From: Arthrobacter horti
GTDB lineage: Bacteria; Actinomycetota; Actinomycetes; Actinomycetales; Micrococcaceae
DNA length: 64,000 nucleotides
Assembly: GCF_030731045.1 (NCBI RefSeq)
Contig: NZ_JAVALS010000006.1
Coordinates: 62,001 to 126,000, forward strand
Reading direction: 5' to 3'
Below the pieces are notes generated by a model. It did no database searches and was not told the origin of the DNA. It saw nothing but the letters and a program-made list of their open reading frames with translations. Of the stretch, positions 7,626 through 16,737 are shown piece by piece; positions within the stretch are counted from its first letter, which is position 1, and each line of letters opens with the position of its first letter. The position numbers and the translations under genes were made by a program.

Positions 7626-7829
7626 TCAGGCGGATTCCGTGTGACGGCCGGTGGCCGCCGCCTTCACGTACTCCTCCACGGCGCTCTCCGGGACACGGAA
7701 GGACTTCCCGAAACGGACCGCGGGCAGCTCTCCCGAGTGGATGAGCCGGTACACGGTCATTTTGGACACGCGCATCTGCTCAGCGACTTCCGCGACCGTG
7801 AGGAAGTCGGTGTTCGCAAAGTTGGCCAC
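7626..7829 (-). CDS. Small excisionase-type HTH DNA-binding protein (Rv0500A-like)
   Basis: A 67-aa MerR-like helix-turn-helix protein: LTVAEVAEQMRVSKMTVYRLIHSGELPAVRFGKSFRVPESAVEEYV is the full domain, so the protein is nothing but the HTH plus short tails. Despite the 'excisionase' family label it is a conserved chromosomal actinobacterial regulator found beside bS22. A 168-bp gap separates it from bS22 on the same strand. Confidence 0.88.
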   Translation of the reverse strand: MANFANTDFLTVAEVAEQMRVSKMTVYRLIHSGELPAVRFGKSFRVPESAVEEYVKAAATGRHTESA

Positions 7830-7921
7830 GTCCGGCCTCCCCCTCCATGCCTATAGCTGCTGCCCCCGCCGCAGGTGCGCGGCGTGTCGGAACTGAGGTG
7901 ATTCCCCCCTGAGTGCTAGTT

Positions 7922-7950
7922 ACTCTAGTGTCTCACCTGTCCATTGTGAA
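7922..7950 (-). promoter_or_regulatory. Promoter for the small HTH gene
   Basis: On the minus strand TTCACA and TAGAGT are separated by exactly 17 bases. Transcription would start near 7915, leaving a leader of about 85 bases before ATG 7829. Confidence 0.55.
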
Positions 7951-8003
7951 AGATGGGAATCGCGGAAACATGGGCGTCCCCTCGGAAGAGCCTGTGAGAC
8001 GCC

Positions 8004-9110
8004 TCAGCCGTCCCGGCGGTTGCGGACGGCCTCGGCGAGGGCGTCGAGCACCTGAGCGGTCACGTCCCATTCCATGCACGCGTCGGTGATGCTCTGGCCG
8101 TACACCAGTTCGTCACGGGCTTCGGGCCCGTCGGCCGGGTCGAACTTCTGGGCGCCACCCACCAGGAAGCTCTCCAGCATGACCCCGGCGATGGCGTCCG
8201 CAGTCCGCTCCCCTTCCAGCTGCGCGGCGATCTCCAGCGCCACCTCGGCCTGACGGTGGTGGTTCTTGCCACTGTTGCCATGGCTCGCATCGATCACGAC
8301 GCGCGGGTTCCCGCCACGGGCGGTCAGGGCTGCCGACACCTCGGCCACGGATTCGGCCCGGTGGTTGGGCCCGGAGGCGCCGCCGCGCAGGATGACGTGC
8401 CCGTCCCGGTTGCCTGGGGCATGGACCACACTCGTGCGGCCGTCCAGGTCCGTCCCCAGGAAGGACTGTGCGGCGGAAGCGGCCTGGCAGGCGTCGATCG
8501 CATGGGAGACCGTGCCGTCCGTGGCGTTCTTGAACCCCATCGGCAGGTCCAGGGCCGCCGCCATCTGGCGGTGCACCTGGCTCTCCGTGGTGCGGGCGCC
8601 CACCGCTCCCCAGCTGACCAGGTCTTCCAGGTACGGTGCGCTGAACGGCTCCAGGAACTCGGTGGCGGTGGGCAGGCCCAGCGCGGTGACGTCCCGCAGG
8701 AACCCACGCGCCTCGGACAGGCCCCGCGCCATGTCGTGGCCGCCGTCGAGCCCCGGATCGTTGATCAGGCCCTTCCACCCCACCGTGGTCCGTGGCTTCT
8801 CGAAGTAGCAGCGCATGACCACCAGCAGATCCTCGCGGTGCCGGGACGCCTCCGCGGCGAGCCGGCGCGCGTACTCGAGCCCCGCCGTCGTGTCATGCAC
8901 CGAGCAGGGACCCACTACCACCAGCAGGCGGTCGTCCAGGCCGTTGAGCACGGCGCGCACCTCGTCACGGGAGCGCTCGACGACGGCGGCGCCGTCCGCG
9001 TCCACCGGCAGCAGATCGCGCAGTTCGGTGGCTGTGGGCAGCGGTGCGTACGCGGTGCGCCCGGCGAAGTCCTGGCCGGAGGTGCTGAGAGTCTGGGCTG
9101 CTGCGTTCAT
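8004..9110 (-). CDS. 3-deoxy-7-phosphoheptulonate (DAHP) synthase, class I (AroG/AroF type)
   Basis: First enzyme of the shikimate pathway, condensing phosphoenolpyruvate and erythrose 4-phosphate. The 368-aa protein has the family blocks LLVVVGPCSVHD, RCYFEKPRTTVGWKGLINDP, WGAVGARTTESQVHRQMA, GFKNATDG and VIDASHGNSGKNH. Start ATG 9110 follows AGGACC. It is preceded by a short aromatic leader peptide, a hairpin and a promoter, so it is likely controlled by attenuation. aroQ lies far away at 53988. Confidence 0.95.
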   Translation of the reverse strand: MNAAAQTLSTSGQDFAGRTAYAPLPTATELRDLLPVDADGAAVVERSRDEVRAVLNGLDDRLLVVVGPCSVHDTTAGLEYARRLAAEASRHREDLLVVMRCYFEKPRTTVGWKGLINDPGLDGGHDMARGLSEARGFLRDVTALGLPTATEFLEPFSAPYLEDLVSWGAVGARTTESQVHRQMAAALDLPMGFKNATDGTVSHAIDACQAASAAQSFLGTDLDGRTSVVHAPGNRDGHVILRGGASGPNHRAESVAEVSAALTARGGNPRVVIDASHGNSGKNHHRQAEVALEIAAQLEGERTADAIAGVMLESFLVGGAQKFDPADGPEARDELVYGQSITDACMEWDVTAQVLDALAEAVRNRRDG

Positions 9111-9164
9111 GGGGGTCCTTGTCTATGAGACGGACCCTGGCTTCAGAGCCCGTCGAAATGACGA

Positions 9165-9189
9165 AGGGCAGGGAATGCATCCCTGCCCT
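9165..9189 (-). terminator. Hairpin between aromatic leader peptide and DAHP synthase
   Basis: A perfect 10-bp stem AGGGCAGGGA/TCCCTGCCCT with a 5-base loop. It starts 28 bases beyond the leader stop codon and ends 54 bases before the DAHP synthase start. It is placed to act as an attenuator or sequestering hairpin. No clear U-tract follows. Confidence 0.55.
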
Positions 9190-9216
9190 GTGAGCTCTGA
9201 AGGTGTGTATGCGCGG

Positions 9217-9273
9217 CTACAGCCGTGGGCCCTCCAGAGCCACAGCAAAATACGCATACCAACGCTTCGTCAT
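9217..9273 (-). CDS. Aromatic leader peptide of DAHP synthase
   Basis: An 18-codon frame starting at ATG 9273 and ending TAG reads MTKRWYAYFAVALEGPRL. Four of the nine first residues are aromatic (W5, Y6, Y8, F9), covering all three end products of the pathway. The predicted transcript starts at about 9276, so the peptide is essentially leaderless. A leader peptide of this kind (aroR upstream of aroF) is known in Corynebacterium glutamicum from memory; the link here is by analogy. Stalling at W/Y/F codons would change folding of the hairpin at 9165-9189. Confidence 0.8.
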   Translation of the reverse strand: MTKRWYAYFAVALEGPRL

Positions 9274-9281
9274 GGTCCCAC

Positions 9282-9310
9282 ACTATAGGTCGGCCCCCAG
9301 GAGGCCGCAA
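9282..9310 (-). promoter_or_regulatory. Promoter of the leader peptide-DAHP synthase unit
   Basis: Minus-strand TTGCGG (9310-9305) and TATAGT (9287-9282) with a 17-base spacer, the best consensus-like promoter in this part. The start point would be about 9276, three bases before the leader ATG. Confidence 0.7.
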
Positions 9311-9389
9311 GCACGGCATCCGTTTATGACTTCCCTGTGGACGCCCGGGGTCACGCAACTACACACGGAGACCTATATGACACCCGGAC

Positions 9390-9470
9390 GCGACGGCGCT
9401 CACGGGGCTGGGTACATTTGCCAGCAACCGCCCGGATCCGCGGCGGTTGTCACCCCGCTCGAGCCCGGCC
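9390..9470 (+). promoter_or_regulatory. Structured 5' leader of the sulfate transporter operon (candidate)
   Basis: Two adjacent stems can form: GCTGG/CCAGC (around 9410-9428) and CAACCGCC/GGCGGTTG (around 9425-9450), the second containing CAACC as in SAM-I/SAM-IV type RNAs. The kink-turn and other conserved blocks of those riboswitches are not seen, so this is only a candidate regulatory leader for sulfur control. Confidence 0.2.
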
Positions 9471-9520
9471 CGTGCTCCTACACGGCCGGCTCCGCGGCAC
9501 CACCGATGAAGGAACCGAAG

Positions 9521-10534
9521 ATGAAGACCTGGAAGTCCCGCCTGGCCGTCACCGCCGCCGCTGTCACAGCAGTCCTCGGCATGACCGCCTGCGGTGGCGC
9601 TGCCGGCGCCTCCGGTCCTCAGCTCTCCCTCGTGGGATTCTCCGTGGCCGAGACCGCCAACAAGGCCGCCGAGGCCAAGTTCCAGCAGACCGAGGCCGGC
9701 AAGGGTGTCACCTTCAGCGGCTCCTACGGCGCCTCCGGTGACCAGAGCCGCAAAGTGGCCGCCGGCGCCAAGGCCGACTATGTCCAGTTCTCCCTGGAGA
9801 GCGACGTCACCCGTCTGGTGAAGGCGGGCCTGGTGTCCCCGGACTGGAATACCAACTCCACCAAGGGGATTGTTTCGGAGTCCGTGGTGGTCCTGGTGGT
9901 CCCCAAGGGCAACCCGCAGCACATCACCGGCTGGGAAGACCTCACCCGGCCTGACGTCAAGGTCATCACTCCGGACCCCAAGTCCTCCGGCTCCGCCCGC
10001 TGGAACATCCTGGGCCTCTACGGCCACGAGCTCGCCACCGGCAAGTCGGCCGCGGATGCCTCCGACTTCGTCACCAAGGTGTTCGCCAATGTCACCCAGT
10101 GGGCCGGCAGCGGCCGCGAGGCCACGGAGGCCTTCGACAAGAAGGTGGGCAACGTCCTGATCTCCTATGAGAACGAGGCCATCCTGGCCCGCCAGAAGGG
10201 CAAGGACTACGACTACATCGTCCCCAAGGACACCCTCCTGATCGAGAACCCGGGCGCCGTGCTGAGCAAGGCGGACCCCAAAGCCAAGGACTGGCTGGAC
10301 TTCGTCCTGAGCAAGGACGGCCAGACCCAGGCCGCCAAGGCCGGGTTCCGCCCGGTGATCGACGGCGTGAAGACCGACGTCCAGGGCGCCAACGACCCCT
10401 CCAACCCGTTCCCCACCCCGGACCGGCTGCTCACCGTGGGGAAGGACTTCGGCGGCTGGGCCGCCGTGGACAAGAAGTTCTTCGCGGACGGCGCCCTCAT
10501 CGACCAGCTGCGCGCCGCCGCCGTCAAGAAGTAG
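9521..10534 (+). CDS. Sulfate-binding lipoprotein of ABC transporter
   Basis: Extracytoplasmic sulfate/thiosulfate receptor of 337 aa. ATG 9521 (MKTWKSRLAV) follows GAAGGA; the lipoprotein signal ends in a lipobox MTAC. Family blocks are LSLVGFSVAETANKA, SYGASGDQSRKV, VVLVVPKGNPQHI, DVKVITPDPKSSGSARWN and NVLISYENEA. It heads a four-gene operon with two permeases and an ATPase, spaced 12 bases from cysT. Confidence 0.93.
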   Translation: MKTWKSRLAVTAAAVTAVLGMTACGGAAGASGPQLSLVGFSVAETANKAAEAKFQQTEAGKGVTFSGSYGASGDQSRKVAAGAKADYVQFSLESDVTRLVKAGLVSPDWNTNSTKGIVSESVVVLVVPKGNPQHITGWEDLTRPDVKVITPDPKSSGSARWNILGLYGHELATGKSAADASDFVTKVFANVTQWAGSGREATEAFDKKVGNVLISYENEAILARQKGKDYDYIVPKDTLLIENPGAVLSKADPKAKDWLDFVLSKDGQTQAAKAGFRPVIDGVKTDVQGANDPSNPFPTPDRLLTVGKDFGGWAAVDKKFFADGALIDQLRAAAVKK

Positions 10535-10546
10535 GTCCCGCACGTC

Positions 10547-11341
10547 ATGAAGCCTGAAACGCTGACCCGCCCCGCCGCCGCGGGCCTGGGACTCGCGCTG
10601 CTGTGGTTCAGCGTCCTGGTGCTGATCCCGCTGGCCGCCATCGTCCTGAGCTCGACGGCGGGCGGCTGGCAGCAGTTCATCGGCACCATCACGGATCCGG
10701 AGACATTCGCGGCCCTGCGGCTGACCGTGCTGCAAGCCCTGGGCGCCGCCCTCGTGAACGTGGTGGTGGGCACCACGATCGCCTGGGTCCTGGTCCGGGA
10801 CCGCTTCCCCGGCAAGGCCGTGCTGGAGGTCATCATCGACATCCCGTTCGCCCTGCCCACCATCGTGGCCGGCCTGGTCCTCCTGAGCCTCTACGGCCCG
10901 GAGAGCCCGCTGGGCATCAATGTGGTGAACACCCAGCAGGGCATCTTCCTGGCGCTGCTGTTCGTGACCCTGCCGTTCGTGGTCCGCACCGTCCAGCCCG
11001 TGCTGATCGAACTGGACCAGGACGTGGAGGAGGCCGCGGCGTCGCTCGGTGCCGGCCGCTTCACCACCTTCCGCCGGGTCCTCCTGCCGGCGCTGATCCC
11101 CGCGATCACTGCGGGAGCCTCGCTGGCCTTCGCCCGGGCCATCAGCGAATTCGGTGCCCTGGTGCTCATCTCCGGTAACACGCCGTTCGAGACCGAGGTG
11201 GCGTCCCTGAAGATCCTCAAGTTCATCGAGGGCGACAACCGCGCCGGCGCGGCATCCGTGGCCCTGGTACTGCTGGTGGTGTCACTCGTGGTGCTCGTGG
11301 CACTGGACATCCTGCAACGGAAGGTGGCCCGCCGTGGCTGA
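10547..11341 (+). CDS. cysT: Sulfate ABC transporter permease CysT
   Basis: A 264-aa inner-membrane permease with about six membrane helices and the EAA loop EEAAASLGAGRFTTFRRVLLPALIPA that contacts the ATPase. It is preceded by the binding protein and overlaps cysW by 8 bases, implying translational coupling. It imports sulfate (or thiosulfate) for cysteine synthesis. Confidence 0.92.
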   Translation: MKPETLTRPAAAGLGLALLWFSVLVLIPLAAIVLSSTAGGWQQFIGTITDPETFAALRLTVLQALGAALVNVVVGTTIAWVLVRDRFPGKAVLEVIIDIPFALPTIVAGLVLLSLYGPESPLGINVVNTQQGIFLALLFVTLPFVVRTVQPVLIELDQDVEEAAASLGAGRFTTFRRVLLPALIPAITAGASLAFARAISEFGALVLISGNTPFETEVASLKILKFIEGDNRAGAASVALVLLVVSLVVLVALDILQRKVARRG

Positions 11342-12302
11342 GACCGACCTTTCCCCGGCCCCGCGCACGTCGACGGCGGACACGGCACCCGGCAACGCCT
11401 CCGCCGGCCGCCCGACGACGGCGACCGCCGCGACCACGCCACCGCGCCGCCGTCGTGCACCCCGCACCCCGGGGCGGCACGGCGGCAATCGGCCACTGCG
11501 CGTCATCCTCCGCCTCGCCGTGATCGTCTACCTGTTCTTCCTGGTGGTCTGGCCGGTGTCCCTGGTGGTCCTGCGGACCTTCGCGCCGGTCGGCGACACG
11601 GGTGGCTGGGACGCCTTCGTGACCCGGATCTCCGACCCGGCGTTCCTCTACGCGTTCGGCCTGACCTTCACGGCCGCACTCTGGGCCGTGGGGCTGAACG
11701 CGGTGTTCGGCCTGGGCATCTCCCTGCTGCTGGTCCGGTACTCCTTCCCGGGGCGTCGCCTGCTCTCCGCCCTGGTGGATCTGCCCATGTCCGTCTCCCC
11801 CGTGGTGGTGGGCCTGGCCCTGGTGCTGGCGTACAGCTCCAATCAGGGCCGGTTCGGGCCGCTGCTGCAGTCCCTGGACTGGCAGATCGTGTTCTCCACG
11901 CCGGGCATCGTCCTGGCCACCACGTTCGTCTCGCTGCCGTTGGTGATCCGCGAGATCGTGCCGGTGCTGGAGGAGATCGGGACCGAGCAGGAGCTCGCGG
12001 CCCGCAGCCTTGGTGCTGGAGCCGTGCAGACCTTCCGGCGCATCACGCTGCCGGCCATCAAATGGGCGCTGGTGTACGGCGTCGTGCTGTCCCTGGCCCG
12101 TGCGCTCGGCGAGTTCGGCGCCGTGAAGATCGTCAGCCAGGGCGCTTCCTTCAACGGCGAGACGGCCACCCTCCTGGTAGCCAACCGCTACGGCAACTTC
12201 GACGAGGCCAGCGCCTACGCGGCCGCCTTCCTCCTGGTCCTGACCGCCATCACCGCTCTGGTGGTCGTGACCATCCTCCGCCCCAAGGAGCACCGTTCAT
12301 GA
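11334..12302 (+). CDS. cysW: Sulfate ABC transporter permease CysW
   Basis: A 322-aa permease starting at GTG 11334 inside the end of cysT. About 50 residues of Ala/Thr/Arg-rich N-terminal extension precede the first helix ([18 protein letters not shown]), longer than in enteric CysW. The EAA loop is [26 protein letters not shown]. Its stop TGA overlaps the cysA ATG. Confidence 0.92.
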   Translation: MAETDLSPAPRTSTADTAPGNASAGRPTTATAATTPPRRRRAPRTPGRHGGNRPLRVILRLAVIVYLFFLVVWPVSLVVLRTFAPVGDTGGWDAFVTRISDPAFLYAFGLTFTAALWAVGLNAVFGLGISLLLVRYSFPGRRLLSALVDLPMSVSPVVVGLALVLAYSSNQGRFGPLLQSLDWQIVFSTPGIVLATTFVSLPLVIREIVPVLEEIGTEQELAARSLGAGAVQTFRRITLPAIKWALVYGVVLSLARALGEFGAVKIVSQGASFNGETATLLVANRYGNFDEASAYAAAFLLVLTAITALVVVTILRPKEHRS

Positions 12303-13255
12303 GCATCACCGTCTCCGGCATCAACAAGAACTTCGGCGACTTCGTGGCCCTGCAGGACATCAACCTGGAGATCCCCAGCGGCCAGCTGACGGCTCTCCTC
12401 GGCCCGTCCGGCGGCGGCAAGTCCACGCTGCTTCGCATCATCGCCGGTCTGGAGAACGCCGATTCCGGCAGCATCACCATCAGCGGTCAGGAGGCCACCC
12501 ACCTGCCCGCCCAGAAGCGCAATGTGGGCTTCGTGTTCCAGCACTACGCCGCGTTCAAGCACATGTCCGTGGCCAAGAACATCGCGTTCGGCCTGGAGAT
12601 CCGCAAGCTGCCCAAGGCGCGCATCAAGGAAAAGGTGGACTCCCTCCTGGAGCTGGTCCACCTCACACAGTTCGCGGACCGGCTCCCGGCCCAGCTCTCC
12701 GGCGGACAGCGGCAGCGCATGGCCCTCGCCCGGGCCTTGGCCATCGAGCCCAGCGTCCTGCTGCTGGACGAGCCGTTCGGCGCCCTGGACGCCAAGGTCC
12801 GCAAGGAACTGCGCGACTGGTTGCGCCGGCTGCATGACGAGGTCCACGTGACGACGCTCTTCGTCACCCACGACCAGGAGGAGGCCCTGGAGGTCTCGGA
12901 CAACATCGTGGTGATCAATCAGGGCCGGGTGGAGCAGGTCGGCACGCCGGACGAGCTCTACGACCAGCCCGCCAACGACTTCGTCCTGGGCTTCCTGGGC
13001 CCGGTCACCGAGTTCCAGGGCCGGCTGGTCCGCCCGCACGACCTGGAGGTCTTCCGCCAGGAGGTGCCCGGGGCCGTGGCCGGGCGAATCGCACGCAGCA
13101 CGCGCGTGGGATTCGAGGTCCGCCTGGAGGTCGAACTGAACGGCTCCGCGGACGCCGCACCGGTGAACGTGGTGGTCACGCGCGGCGAGGCCCGCGCCCT
13201 CGGCCTGACCGTGGGGGACACGGTGTTCCTGGGATTGCAGGCCGTTCTGGTCTGA
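12299..13255 (+). CDS. cysA: Sulfate ABC transporter ATPase CysA
   Basis: ATP-binding subunit of 318 aa. ATG 12299 overlaps the cysW stop by four bases (ATGA). Walker A is GPSGGGKST, the signature [16 protein letters not shown], Walker [13 protein letters not shown], and the switch His is in [15 protein letters not shown] shortened regulatory tail (about residues 235-318) contains [10 protein letters not shown]. Completes a substrate-binding protein-CysT-CysW-CysA operon. Confidence 0.95.
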   Translation: MSITVSGINKNFGDFVALQDINLEIPSGQLTALLGPSGGGKSTLLRIIAGLENADSGSITISGQEATHLPAQKRNVGFVFQHYAAFKHMSVAKNIAFGLEIRKLPKARIKEKVDSLLELVHLTQFADRLPAQLSGGQRQRMALARALAIEPSVLLLDEPFGALDAKVRKELRDWLRRLHDEVHVTTLFVTHDQEEALEVSDNIVVINQGRVEQVGTPDELYDQPANDFVLGFLGPVTEFQGRLVRPHDLEVFRQEVPGAVAGRIARSTRVGFEVRLEVELNGSADAAPVNVVVTRGEARALGLTVGDTVFLGLQAVLV

Positions 13256-13271
13256 CGCCCGCCCTCGCGGA

Positions 13272-13802
13272 CTACTTCTTCCGGCCGAGCTTCGGGAGGT
13301 TCGCCAGTACCTCGGCAGCACGGGTCGCGGCGCGGGTCGCCGCACGGCCCAGCTGCTGTCCGGTGACCGCCACGGCACCCTGCTCGACGCCGGGCTGCAC
13401 ACCGGGGCGAAGGGCGGGCGTGCTCCCGGTGCCCGGACGAATCGGCGTCACCGGGGACGACGCCGGCCGGCTGCGGGGGACGGTCTCAGCGGCGGGTGCG
13501 TGGCCCGGCGTCGTCGGTGCCGGCTGGCGCTGCGGGCGGCCGGCGCCAGTGAGCCCGCCGACCCAGTCCTGGACTGCCAGCAGAGGCTCCCGCTCCAGCG
13601 AGTAGTACCGTTTCTGCCCCTGGGCGCGCATGCTCACCAGGCCCGCCTCCCGGAGGACTCTCAGATGCTTGGACACAGTGGGCTGACTGGTCTCGAGCTC
13701 CTCCACCAGCTCCCCCACGGCCCGGTCCCCGGACCGCAGCGCCTGGAGGATCTCCCTCCGGGTCGGCTCGGCAATGACTGCGAAGATGTCCTCAACCACC
13801 AT
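13272..13802 (-). CDS. ArsR-family transcriptional regulator with low-complexity tail
   Basis: A 176-aa protein whose first 80 residues form an ArsR-type winged helix (AEPTRREILQALRSGDRAVGELVEELETSQPTVSKHLRVLREAGLV). No metal-binding Cys motif is visible. The C-terminal half is Pro/Ala/Arg-rich (about residues 85-176) ending AAEVLANLPKLGRKK, and is probably disordered. It converges with cysA; its target is unknown. Confidence 0.85.
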   Translation of the reverse strand: MVVEDIFAVIAEPTRREILQALRSGDRAVGELVEELETSQPTVSKHLRVLREAGLVSMRAQGQKRYYSLEREPLLAVQDWVGGLTGAGRPQRQPAPTTPGHAPAAETVPRSRPASSPVTPIRPGTGSTPALRPGVQPGVEQGAVAVTGQQLGRAATRAATRAAEVLANLPKLGRKK

Positions 13803-13880
13803 GCCCCTACCCTAGCGTTATATGTCCTTCACGGCATCCTTGTGTGAAGCGCGTGAGACATGCCGCCTGGGGAATAGAAC

Positions 13881-15128
13881 TCAGTCGAACCAGGGATCCA
13901 GGCCGAAGAGCGGGAAGACTTCCTTCCGGGTGGCCATGATGCTCCTGTCCACCGGGTTGGAGGGGTCGTAGCCGGTCTCCCAGGAACGCCACCAGATGTC
14001 CACGCCATCGCCCATGGTCTCCGGGGCGGCCACGCCGAAGTCCTGACGCACCTTCTCCGCCCAGCCCTCGGGCACGGGCGTGGAGACCGGCAGAGAACGC
14101 CCGCTGGCGATGGCCACCAGATGGGTCCAGGACCGCGGCACCACGGAGTGCACGTTGTACCCGCCACCGCCTGTGGCGATCCAGCGGCCGCCGCAGTGCC
14201 GCTGGGCCAGGGCCGCCACGGAGTTCATGACCTCCCGCTGGCCGTCCACGGTCACTTCGAGATTGCTCAGGGGATCGTCCCGGTGCGAGTCCGCGCCGTG
14301 CTGGCTGACGATCGCCTGCGGCCCGAACTCCCGGACCACCGCCGGGACCACTGAGTGGAACGCTCTCAGCCAGCCGGCATCGGCCGTCCCCGCGGGGACG
14401 GCGATGTTCACGGCGCCGCCCGGGGCATTCGGCCCGCCCGTCTCATTGGCGAAGCCGGTCCCGGGGAAGAGCGTCTGCCCCGATTCGTGCAGGGAGACCG
14501 TCAGGACCCGAGGATCGTTCCAGAAGATGCCTTGCGTCCCGTCGCCGTGATGAGCGTCGACGTCGATGTAGACCACACGCTCCAGGCCACCGTCCAGGAG
14601 GCGGGTGATGGCCAGGGCCGCGTCGTTGTAAATGGAGAAGCCGCTCGCCTTGTCCCGCGCGGCGTGATGCATCCCGCCGCCGAAGTTCACGGCGTGCACG
14701 GCGTCACCGGAGAGGATCCGGTCCGCGGCCAGGAGCGAGGCGCCGGCCAGCCGGGCAGCGGCCTCATGCATCCCGGCGAACGCCGGATCGTCCTCGGTGC
14801 CCAGGCCCAGGAGCGGCAACGGGGAGGCAGGATCCTCGGACACACGGTGGACGGACTCGATGTAAGACCGGCTGTGCACCCTGGCCAGTTCCTCGTCCGT
14901 CGCCAGGTCCGGGGCCAGCACGGTGAGGTGCGGGCGGTACAGGATGCCCAGATCCTGCGCCAGCCGGGCCGTGAGCTCCAGACGCGCGGGCGCCATGGGG
15001 TGGGTCGGGCCGAAGTCATAGGCGGTCATGGCCGGATCCCACACCACGGTGGTCGGCGGGGCCTCGCGGCCGATGGCGCTGCCTCCGCTCAGCCGCGAGC
15101 GGGAGGAGGGCGGGAGGGAGGGGGACAT
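13881..15128 (-). CDS. acuC: Acetoin utilization protein AcuC-like, class I histone-deacetylase fold
   Basis: Zinc-dependent deacetylase of 415 aa. In Bacillus, AcuC deacetylates acetyl-CoA synthetase; a homologue acs is present at 48599. The catalytic region has GGGMHHAARDKASGFSIYNDAA and YIDVDAHHGDGTQGIF with the metal-binding Asp/His, plus QHGADSHRDDPLSNLEVT. I use ATG 15128; the true start may be nearer VVWDPAMTAYDFGPTHPM, which is the usual family beginning. Divergent from ktrB. Confidence 0.9.
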   Translation of the reverse strand: MSPSLPPSSRSRLSGGSAIGREAPPTTVVWDPAMTAYDFGPTHPMAPARLELTARLAQDLGILYRPHLTVLAPDLATDEELARVHSRSYIESVHRVSEDPASPLPLLGLGTEDDPAFAGMHEAAARLAGASLLAADRILSGDAVHAVNFGGGMHHAARDKASGFSIYNDAALAITRLLDGGLERVVYIDVDAHHGDGTQGIFWNDPRVLTVSLHESGQTLFPGTGFANETGGPNAPGGAVNIAVPAGTADAGWLRAFHSVVPAVVREFGPQAIVSQHGADSHRDDPLSNLEVTVDGQREVMNSVAALAQRHCGGRWIATGGGGYNVHSVVPRSWTHLVAIASGRSLPVSTPVPEGWAEKVRQDFGVAAPETMGDGVDIWWRSWETGYDPSNPVDRSIMATRKEVFPLFGLDPWFD

Positions 15129-15231
15129 CAAGGACAGGCTACACGTCTGCCGCGTCATGACGCCGAATGATGGTTAACTACTCCAAGGACACGGCCTCCA
15201 CAGCCATCTCCCCCGACACGAAGGACAGCCC

Positions 15232-16737
15232 ATGCCCCGCTCCGGGCCCACCTCCCAGCCCCGCCGGCCACCCGGCACGGATCCGCGGACGGCCCCCGGC
15301 GCCGTCGTACACGGGAGCTCTCCGAGCGCGGAGCCGCTCACCGGCTGGCAGGCCCCGCACGAGCCAGGCCCATTCGCGCTGTTCACCGGCATCCGCGACT
15401 TCGTGGACCGGCTGGCCAACTCCTCGCCCGCGCGTCTGGCGCTCGTCGCCTTCTCCTCCGTCATCCTGGTCTTCACCTTCCTGCTCTCGCTGCCCCTGGC
15501 GGCCGCGGACGGCAAGGTGACCCCCCTGGACGAGGCGCTGTTCACTGCGGTCTCCTCCGTCTGCGTGACCGGTCTGACCGTGGTGTCCACCGCGACGCAC
15601 TGGACGTTCTTCGGGCAGTTCGTGATCATGACCGGCATCTTCGTGGGCGGCTTGGGCACCCTGACCCTGGCCTCCTTGCTGGCACTCATGGTCAGCAAGA
15701 AACTGGGCGTGCGGGGCAAGCTCATCGCCCAGGAGGCCATGAACAATGCCGGACGGCTCGGCGAGGTGGGCACGCTGCTCCGAGTGGTCATCGTGACGTC
15801 CGTGGTGATCGAGTCGGTCCTGGCACTGGCGCTCATCATCCGCTTCTGGACCCTGGGCGAGGACTTCTGGCTGGGCGTCTGGCACGGGGTGTTCTACTCG
15901 ATCTCCTCTTTCAACAACGCCGGTTTCACTCCGCACTCGGACGGCATCGTCCCGTATGAGACGGACCTGTGGATCCTGGTGCCGCTCATGCTCGGGGTGT
16001 TCCTGGGGTCCCTGGGTTTCCCGGTGGTGATGGTGCTGCAGCAGAACGGCCTGAACTGGCGCAAGTGGAACCTCCACACCAAGCTCACCATCCAGGTGTC
16101 CCTGATCCTGGTGGTGGCCGGCACCATCCTCTGGGGCGCGCTGGAGTGGAACAACCCGGAGACCATCGGCTCCATGAGCGTGGGCGACAAAGTCATCCAT
16201 TCCGTGTTCGCCTCGGTCATGACCCGCTCGGGCGGCTTCAACCTGGTGGATCAGAACCACATGCACTCCACCACCATGCTCCTGACGGACGCGCTGATGT
16301 TCGCGGGCGGCGGCTCCGCCTCCACGGCCGGCGGCATCAAGGTGACCACCATCGCCGTCATGTTCCTGGCCATCCGCGCCGAGGCCCGTGGCGACTCGGA
16401 TGTCCGCGTGTTCGGCCGCACCATCCCGCAGGGGACCATGCGCGTGGCCATCTCCGTGATCGTCATGGGCGCCACCTTCGTCTCCCTGGCCGCCGTCGCC
16501 CTGCTCGCCATCAGCGGCGCCAGCCTGGACCGGGTCCTGTTCGAATCGATCTCCGCCTTCGCCACCGTGGGGCTGAGCACCAATCTCAGTGCGGAGCTCC
16601 CGCCCGCGGGCGTATATGTTTTGAGTGCCCTGATGTTCGCCGGGCGCGTCGGCACGGTCACCCTTGCCGCGGCCCTGGCCATCAGGCAACGCAGCCAGCT
16701 GTACCACTTCCCGGAAGAGAGGCCGATCATTGGCTAA
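15232..16737 (+). CDS. Potassium uptake protein, TrkH/KtrB family
   Basis: Membrane subunit of a K+ transporter, 501 aa. Four pore loops are visible with selectivity glycines: SSVCVTGLTVV, SSFNNAGFTP, MTRSGGFNLV and FATVGLSTNL. An N-terminal extension of about 65 residues is rich in Pro/Arg. ATG 15232 follows AAGGACAGCCC. The downstream ktrA-like gene overlaps it by 8 bases, so the two form the usual KtrB-KtrA complex. Confidence 0.93.
   Translation: MPRSGPTSQPRRPPGTDPRTAPGAVVHGSSPSAEPLTGWQAPHEPGPFALFTGIRDFVDRLANSSPARLALVAFSSVILVFTFLLSLPLAAADGKVTPLDEALFTAVSSVCVTGLTVVSTATHWTFFGQFVIMTGIFVGGLGTLTLASLLALMVSKKLGVRGKLIAQEAMNNAGRLGEVGTLLRVVIVTSVVIESVLALALIIRFWTLGEDFWLGVWHGVFYSISSFNNAGFTPHSDGIVPYETDLWILVPLMLGVFLGSLGFPVVMVLQQNGLNWRKWNLHTKLTIQVSLILVVAGTILWGALEWNNPETIGSMSVGDKVIHSVFASVMTRSGGFNLVDQNHMHSTTMLLTDALMFAGGGSASTAGGIKVTTIAVMFLAIRAEARGDSDVRVFGRTIPQGTMRVAISVIVMGATFVSLAAVALLAISGASLDRVLFESISAFATVGLSTNLSAELPPAGVYVLSALMFAGRVGTVTLAAALAIRQRSQLYHFPEERPIIG

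Noticed and set aside
7626-7829. Excisionase-type HTH as evidence of a prophage or integrative element
   Set aside because: No integrase or attachment site is present and the pairing with bS22 is conserved in actinobacterial chromosomes.
9377-9520. In-frame extension of the sulfate-binding protein starting at ATG 9377 (MTPGRDGAHG)
   Set aside because: It would put about 48 non-signal residues before the lipoprotein signal; GAAGGA marks ATG 9521. As a separate leader it has only isolated Cys codons, so a cysteine attenuator is not supported.
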